A stretch of 64,000 bases of DNA from Streptomyces sp. NBC_01497 (GTDB lineage: Bacteria; Actinomycetota; Actinomycetes; Streptomycetales; Streptomycetaceae). The notes beneath the pieces were generated by a model that had not been told where the DNA came from, did no database searches, and saw only the letters and a program-made list of their open reading frames with translations. Position numbers and translations under genes: made by a program. This document shows, piece by piece, positions 59,321 through 64,000 of the stretch. Numbering within the stretch: the stretch's first letter is position 1; each line of letters begins with the position of its first letter. The stretch is taken from NCBI RefSeq assembly GCF_036250695.1, contig NZ_CP109427.1, forward strand, positions 7,378,001-7,442,000, in the 5' to 3' direction.

Positions 59321-60502
59321 TCATGTGCCCAGCCGGGTACGCCAGTTCGCCGCGTGGTGGCACGCGACGGTGTGCGGGACGGCCCGCCCCGGCGCTCCGG
59401 AGGCCGGACCACGCGCGGCACGCGAACTCGTGCCGCCTGCCGACGCGTTCACTTCGCCGCCCGTCGACGGCCCGCCGGGCAGCACCTCTTCGCTCCCGTT
59501 CCCGCCGGGCACCGGCTCGGCCGTGGGTTCCTCGACGCACTCCGGCCCCGCGAAGCGGCAGCGCGGCGCGAACACGCAGCCCCGGTCCTCGGGCCACGGC
59601 ACCCGGTCCGGATCGGGCCGCAGCAGCGCGGGCCGGGGCCCTCGCGTCCCCGCCACCCTGGGCGCGGACGCGGTCAGCAGCGCCGTGTACGGATGGCGCG
59701 GCGCGCTCAGCACGCCGTTCGCCGGACCGTCCTCGACGAGGCGGCCCCGGTACAGCACGGCCACCCGGTCGGCGATCCCCGCGAGCGAGCCGAGGTCGTG
59801 CGAGATCACCACCACCGCGAGGCCGAGTTCGGCGCGCAGCCGGTCCAGCAGTCCGAGCACCAGGTTGCGGTTGGACGCGTCGAGGGCGCTGGCGGGCTCG
59901 TCGGTGATGAGCAGGCGCGGCCGGGTCACCAGGGCCCGGGCGAGCGAGACGCGCTGTCGCTGCCCGCCGGACAGCTCGCCCGGGGTCCGGGGGCCCTGGA
60001 GAACGGGATCGAGGCCCACGAGGCCCAGGGCCTCGTCCGCGCGGGCCGCGCGTTCGCGGCGGTCGCCGGTCCGCGCGGCGGCGAGCGGCTCGGCGACGAC
60101 CGCGCGGACCGTCAGTTCCGGGTCCTGCGAGCGCAGCGGGTCCTGGAACATGTACTGCATCCGTCCCGAGCGGCGGAAGTCCCGCAGTTCCGCGCCGTGC
60201 GTCCGGGCCAGGTCGCGGCCCTCGAAGAGGACGCGGGCGCCCGGTTCCGGCCGTACGAGGCCGACGGCGGCGCGGGCCAGGGTCGTCTTGCCGGAGCCGG
60301 TCTCGCCGATGATCCCGACGATCTCCCCGGCCCGCACGGTGAGGCCGACGCCGCTCAGTACGCGGGTGGCCGGGCCGCGCGGGCGCGTGCCACCGCCGGC
60401 CGGCGTGCCGTACGAGACGGACAGTCCTGCGATGCTCAGCAGCGTCCCGTCCGCCCGCTCCCGTGGCGGGGACAGCACGCGCGACGCGGGTGCGGTGCTC
60501 AC
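59321..60502 (-). CDS. Opp/Dpp-type ABC transporter ATP-binding protein (second)
   Basis: 393 residues. Walker A GETGSGKTT, Q-loop QYMFQDPLRS, signature LSGGQRQRVSLARAL, Walker B LLITDEPASALD, H-loop ISHD. C-terminal oligopeptide-transporter region with cysteine cluster GCVFAPRC and FAGPEC, then a ~60-residue Gly/Ser/Ala-rich tail. GTG 60502 overlaps the stop of the first ATPase gene (GTGA). Pairs with it to power the importer. Confidence 0.93.
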   Translation of the reverse strand: MSTAPASRVLSPPRERADGTLLSIAGLSVSYGTPAGGGTRPRGPATRVLSGVGLTVRAGEIVGIIGETGSGKTTLARAAVGLVRPEPGARVLFEGRDLARTHGAELRDFRRSGRMQYMFQDPLRSQDPELTVRAVVAEPLAAARTGDRRERAARADEALGLVGLDPVLQGPRTPGELSGGQRQRVSLARALVTRPRLLITDEPASALDASNRNLVLGLLDRLRAELGLAVVVISHDLGSLAGIADRVAVLYRGRLVEDGPANGVLSAPRHPYTALLTASAPRVAGTRGPRPALLRPDPDRVPWPEDRGCVFAPRCRFAGPECVEEPTAEPVPGGNGSEEVLPGGPSTGGEVNASAGGTSSRAARGPASGAPGRAVPHTVACHHAANWRTRLGT

Positions 60503-61587
60503 GCGCTCGCTCCTTTCGGTGCGGGGGCCGACGTGGTGGCGCCCGTCGCCTGCCCGGTCTGCGGCGGGGCCGCGCGGTCGGGGTTTACGGGGTGCAGGCA
60601 GCGGGCCGTACGCCCGTCCTCGAAGGTGCGCGTGGCGACGGGCCCCGCCGTGCACTCGGACGTGACGTGGGCGCACCGTTCCGCGAACCGGCAGCCCGGC
60701 AGGTCGGCACCGGCCTCGGGCGGCCTGCCCGGGATGACGGCAAGGTCGCGCCGGTCCGCCGGATCGACGGACGCGACCCGCAGCAGGGCCTCGGTGTACG
60801 GGTGCGCCGGTGCGGCGAGCACCCGCGTCGTGGGGCCCTCCTCGACGATCTCGCCCGCGTACATGACGAGGACACGGTCGCAGTTCTCCGCGACCACTGC
60901 CAGGTCGTGGGTGACCAGCAGCAGGGCGAGCCCGCTGTCCTCGCGCAGCCGCCTCAGCAGCTCCAGGATCTCCGCCTGGACGACGACGTCGAGCGCGGTG
61001 GTCGCTTCGTCCGCGACGAGCAGCCGGGGCTCGCAGGAGACGGCGGTCGCGATGAGGACTCGCTGGAGCATGCCCCCGGACAGCTCGTGCGGGTAGCGCC
61101 GGTACACCTCGTCGGGCTCGTGCAGCCCTACGGCGGCCAGGAGTTCGACCGCCCTGGCCCGTGCCCAGGAACGCGAGAGGCCGCGCCCCACCCGGAGCTG
61201 CTCGGCGAGTTGCCGCCCCACGGTGAGGGAGGGGTTGAGGTAGGAGGCCGGGTCCTGGAACACCGCGCCGATCACCCGGCCCCGCACCCTGTTCCACTGC
61301 GCGCGGGTGTACGCGGTGAGGTCGGCGCCGGTCGCGGGCAGGCCGATGCGCCCGCCCGTGACCGCGCAGCCCGGTGGCAGCACACCGAGCACCGAGCGGC
61401 AGGTGAGGCTCTTGCCGCTGCCGGACTCGCCGACCAGACCGACCGATTCCCCGTCGGCCACGGTGAACGAGACGTCGCGCACGGCGCGAGCGCCCGAAGG
61501 GACACTCACGTCGAGCCCGTCGACGGACAACACCGTTTCCACCGGCCGCCGGGGTCGCACCGGCCGCTCATCAGCCCGTACTGACAT
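60499..61587 (-). CDS. Opp/Dpp-type ABC transporter ATP-binding protein (first)
   Basis: 362 residues. Walker A GESGSGKS at 53-60, Q-loop AVFQDPASYLNP, signature LSGGMLQR (Arg of the usual LSGGMRQR replaced by Leu), Walker B LLVADEATTALD, H-loop VTHD. C-terminal GCRFAERCAH cysteine region of peptide importers. ATG 61587 overlaps the preceding permease gene by 17 bases. Confidence 0.93.
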   Translation of the reverse strand: MSVRADERPVRPRRPVETVLSVDGLDVSVPSGARAVRDVSFTVADGESVGLVGESGSGKSLTCRSVLGVLPPGCAVTGGRIGLPATGADLTAYTRAQWNRVRGRVIGAVFQDPASYLNPSLTVGRQLAEQLRVGRGLSRSWARARAVELLAAVGLHEPDEVYRRYPHELSGGMLQRVLIATAVSCEPRLLVADEATTALDVVVQAEILELLRRLREDSGLALLLVTHDLAVVAENCDRVLVMYAGEIVEEGPTTRVLAAPAHPYTEALLRVASVDPADRRDLAVIPGRPPEAGADLPGCRFAERCAHVTSECTAGPVATRTFEDGRTARCLHPVNPDRAAPPQTGQATGATTSAPAPKGASA

Positions 61588-62545
61588 GGCTGTCCGCGTC
61601 CTGTTCACGGGCCGGGGACACCGGCTCGTCGTCGGCTGCCGGGGTGGGGAGCACCACCGGACGTGGGGGAGCGGGCGCCGCCACCGCCGTGCGCCGCGCG
61701 GAGCGCCGCCGGCTTGTGCCGGCCCGCCCGCCGGGCGCGGAGGCGTCCCGGATCGCGTCCGCGAGCAGGTTGAGGGCCCCGACCGTGATCATGATCGCCA
61801 CGCCGGGCACCAGCGGTGCCCACGGCTGCTGCGACAGGTAGCCGAGATCGGAGGCGAGCATGCCGCCCCAGGTGGGCGCCGGGGGCTGCACCCCGAGGCC
61901 GAGGAACGTCAGCGACGCGACGACCAGCAGCGCCTGCCCCATGGCCTGGGCCGTCGTCACCGCGATCGTCGGGAGGATCTTGCCCCACACGTGGGTCCGC
62001 AGGATCCAGCCCCGCGACGCGCCCATCAGCTCGGCGGCCTCCACGTACTGTGCCTGCCGCAGGCCGAGCGCGGCGGCCCGGGTGACGCGGAAGTACAGCG
62101 GGGCGAACAGGAGACCGAGGGCGAGCATCGCCTGGTGCACACCGTTGCCCAGCACCCCCACCACGGCGATGGCGAACACCGTGAACGGCATGATCATCAG
62201 GGTGTCGGCGGTGCGCTGCGACACCCACGCGAAACTCCTGCCGAACCACACGGACGCGAGACCTGGCAGCACACCGAGCACCAGCGCGGATCCGACGGCC
62301 TCCAGCGCGCCGACAATCGACGGGCCCGTGCCCGCGAGCACCCTGCTCAGCACGTCGCGGCCCAAGTAGTCGGTGCCCAGCAGGTGGTGGCCGCCGGGGC
62401 CCTGGAGCAGGTCCTCGGGCCGCTGTCCCAGCGGATCGTGCGGGGCCAGTGCCCCGCCCGCGACGGCCACGACGGCGATCAGCAGGAGCACACCGAGCGC
62501 CACTCGGGCGGACGGCCGGGTGAGTGTGCGGCGCAGTGTCCTCAT
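61571..62545 (-). CDS. Opp/Dpp-type ABC transporter permease (DppC-like)
   Basis: 324 residues, six membrane helices, DppC-type opening HDPLGQRPEDLLQGPGGHHL and the GTDYLGRDVLSR motif. The EAA loop is EAAELMGASRGWILRTHVW. A ~55-residue charged, Arg/Ala/Pro-rich C-terminal tail follows the last helix. ATG 62545 overlaps the stop of the DppB-like gene (ATGA). Confidence 0.93.
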   Translation of the reverse strand: MRTLRRTLTRPSARVALGVLLLIAVVAVAGGALAPHDPLGQRPEDLLQGPGGHHLLGTDYLGRDVLSRVLAGTGPSIVGALEAVGSALVLGVLPGLASVWFGRSFAWVSQRTADTLMIMPFTVFAIAVVGVLGNGVHQAMLALGLLFAPLYFRVTRAAALGLRQAQYVEAAELMGASRGWILRTHVWGKILPTIAVTTAQAMGQALLVVASLTFLGLGVQPPAPTWGGMLASDLGYLSQQPWAPLVPGVAIMITVGALNLLADAIRDASAPGGRAGTSRRRSARRTAVAAPAPPRPVVLPTPAADDEPVSPAREQDADSHVSTG

Positions 62546-63591
62546 GACGCGTCCCGCCGTTCCGGGCGCCGGCCCTGCCTGCTGCCGCCGCGTGCCGCCG
62601 GGTTGAGGGCGGCGAGCGCCGCGTCGACCGCGAGGTTCGCGATCAGCACGACAGCGACCGTGACCAGGAGTGTGCCCTGGATGACCGGAATGTCGTGCTG
62701 CTGGGCCGCCTGGAGGGAGAGCTGGGCGAGTCCCGGCAGGTTGAAGATCTTCTCGGTGACGACGGCGCCGCCGAGGATCACCGGGACGCTCATCCCGAGG
62801 ACGGTCAGCGCCGGTCCGGCCGCGTTGCGCAGCACGTGTCCGAACAGCACGCGGCGTGCGGTGAATCCGCGCATCTCCGCCCCCGTGACGTAGTTCTCGC
62901 GCAGCGCCCCGACGAGCGAGGTGCGCAACTGCCGGGCGATGGAGGCCGCCGCGTCGAGGCTGAGCGCGAAGGCGGGCAGCAGCGCGTACCGCAGCCATTC
63001 GCCGGCGCTCTGGTCGAGCGGCACGTACCCGCCGGTCGGCAGGGCACGGAACTGCACGGCGAACACCACGATCAGCACGATGCCGATGAGGAACGGCGGC
63101 AGGGTCGACAGCACGGAACACACCACCGTGACCGCCCGGTCGACGCGCCCGCCGCTGTGCAGCGCGGCCGTGATGCCCGCGCCGCCGCCGAGTACCACGG
63201 CGAACAGCAGCGCGAGCCCCGCGATCGAGAGGTCGACCGGCAGCGCCAGTCGCACACTGTCGGCGACCGGCACACTGGTGAACCAGGACGTGCCGAGGTT
63301 CCCCGTCAGCGCGTGCCCGAGCCAGTCGAGGAACTGACGGGGCAGCGGCTGGTCCAGGCCGAACTGGTGCTCCATCCTGGCGATGTCGGCCGGGGTCGCC
63401 GTGTCGCCGAGGACCGCGGCGGCCGGGTTCGCGCCGGACAGCGCGCCCAGGGCGAACGTGAGGACACTGGCCAGGACGAAGACCGTGCAGGTCGTGACCA
63501 GCACCCGGCCGGCGGAGCGCGGGGCACGGGCGAACCGGCCGCGCCATGCCGGGGCCCGGGGCGCCGGGGGCGCGAGCGGCTGAGCACTCAT
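62542..63591 (-). CDS. Opp/Dpp-type ABC transporter permease (DppB-like)
   Basis: 349 residues, six membrane helices in the DppB layout, GLDQPLPRQFLDWLGHAL after the first helix and GNLGTSW before the second. EAA loop ENYVTGAEMRGFTARRVLF. ATG 63591 overlaps the stop of the binding-protein gene (ATGA). Confidence 0.93.
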   Translation of the reverse strand: MSAQPLAPPAPRAPAWRGRFARAPRSAGRVLVTTCTVFVLASVLTFALGALSGANPAAAVLGDTATPADIARMEHQFGLDQPLPRQFLDWLGHALTGNLGTSWFTSVPVADSVRLALPVDLSIAGLALLFAVVLGGGAGITAALHSGGRVDRAVTVVCSVLSTLPPFLIGIVLIVVFAVQFRALPTGGYVPLDQSAGEWLRYALLPAFALSLDAAASIARQLRTSLVGALRENYVTGAEMRGFTARRVLFGHVLRNAAGPALTVLGMSVPVILGGAVVTEKIFNLPGLAQLSLQAAQQHDIPVIQGTLLVTVAVVLIANLAVDAALAALNPAARGGSRQGRRPERRDAS

Positions 63592-64000
63592 GCGACGGTC
63601 ACCCCCTCGAACCGCTGCACGACGGGGAACGGTGGAATGGGGGAGACCTGCGCGGTGCGGGCGAGGATGCGCGGCACGGTGTAGAGGAAGACGTTCGGCA
63701 TGGTGCGGACGGCGATGCCGGTGGCCTTGCGCAGTGCGGAGGGGTAGCCGGGTGAGTCGAGGGGTGTCCGGCTGACGGCGGCGATCGCCGCGTCCAGTTC
63801 ACCCGGGCTGCGGCGGGCCGGGTTCATCAGCCCCTGCCTCCCGAAGAGGACCTGGAACGCCTGGGTCGCGGACTCCCGTCCCGCGAACTGGTCCACGTAG
63901 AGGGACTTGCTGCGCTGCACGTAGACGAGTTCGGTGGCGCGGGCCGTCGGGACCGTCTCGATGGACGCCTTGATGCCGACCTTCGCGAGCTGTGCCTGGA
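63588..64000 (-). CDS. Family 5 extracellular substrate-binding protein, C-terminal part
   Basis: The last 136 residues of a peptide/nickel-type substrate-binding lipoprotein; the 5' part lies right of the window. Visible: QAQLAKVGIKASIETVPTAR and YVDQFAGRESATQAFQVLFG, then a C-terminal region with SPIPPFPVVQRFEGV. It is the first gene in the transporter cluster and would fix the substrate, but nothing in this part reveals it. Confidence 0.87.
   Translation of the reverse strand, partial: QAQLAKVGIKASIETVPTARATELVYVQRSKSLYVDQFAGRESATQAFQVLFGRQGLMNPARRSPGELDAAIAAVSRTPLDSPGYPSALRKATGIAVRTMPNVFLYTVPRILARTAQVSPIPPFPVVQRFEGVTVA

Overview
The window is typical Streptomyces-type actinobacterial chromosome. 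Base composition is very GC-rich, nearly every codon ends in G or C, GTG starts are common, and the families present (DUF5134, DUF6421, DUF6986, DUF6332, DUF6643, Rv1733c-like, TerD, ROK regulators, RsbW-like ATPases) are characteristic of that group. I see no rRNA, tRNA, CRISPR array, transposase, integrase or phage gene. The species cannot be told from the sequence.

Left third (1-20.6 kb), mostly housekeeping and small metabolism. A truncated M56 membrane protease and a DUF5134 membrane protein are followed by a ThuA / Gfo-Idh-MocA sugar operon with what looks like the decayed 3' end of an enolase-superfamily gene in front of it. Then come an NAD-dependent epimerase, a GNAT acetyltransferase, a glycerophosphodiesterase, and a three-gene operon of unknown purpose (DUF6421, SDR, PLP lyase). 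Next are a PlsC acyltransferase, a thioredoxin-like / flavin reductase pair, the electron-transfer flavoprotein genes etfB-etfA, a DUF6986 aldolase-like enzyme with its own promoter and operator-like palindrome, a divergent LacI regulator / ROK kinase pair, and a P-loop kinase fused to a NUDIX hydrolase.

Middle (21-45 kb). Here are an M20 dipeptidase, a geranylgeranyl-reductase-type flavoprotein, a deazaflavin reductase divergent from its TetR regulator with duplicated operator-like sites, and a NarL-type two-component pair whose kinase gene ends in three 25-bp repeats. They are followed by an MFS exporter divergent from a ROK regulator, a phosphotriesterase gene broken by two one-base losses, an RsbW-like ATPase, a cysteine-synthase-like enzyme, and a large protein joining a sigma-factor-like N-terminus to a membrane anchor. 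The section ends with a DeoR regulator and two very unusual convergent genes: a multi-pass membrane protein that splits a serine-hydrolase domain, and a beta-helix/AAA+ ATPase fusion.

Right third (45-64 kb). DUF6643 and TerD stress-type genes, a glycosyltransferase, a MurI-like racemase, a Wzy/O-antigen-ligase-like membrane protein, apolipoprotein N-acyltransferase (lnt), a NUDIX hydrolase and a hydroxybutyrate-dehydrogenase-like SDR lead into a nine-gene leftward cluster (55.1 kb to the window end). That cluster holds a complete Opp/Dpp-type ABC importer, a DszC/SfnB-like flavoprotein, an SsuD-like FMNH2 monooxygenase, an alpha/beta hydrolase with an Asp in the nucleophile elbow, and a flavin reductase. 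Together they look like an import-and-desulfurise (or oxidise) pathway for an organosulfur or similar substrate. It is my best candidate for an undescribed system, with the beta-helix/AAA+ and membrane-hydrolase pair second.
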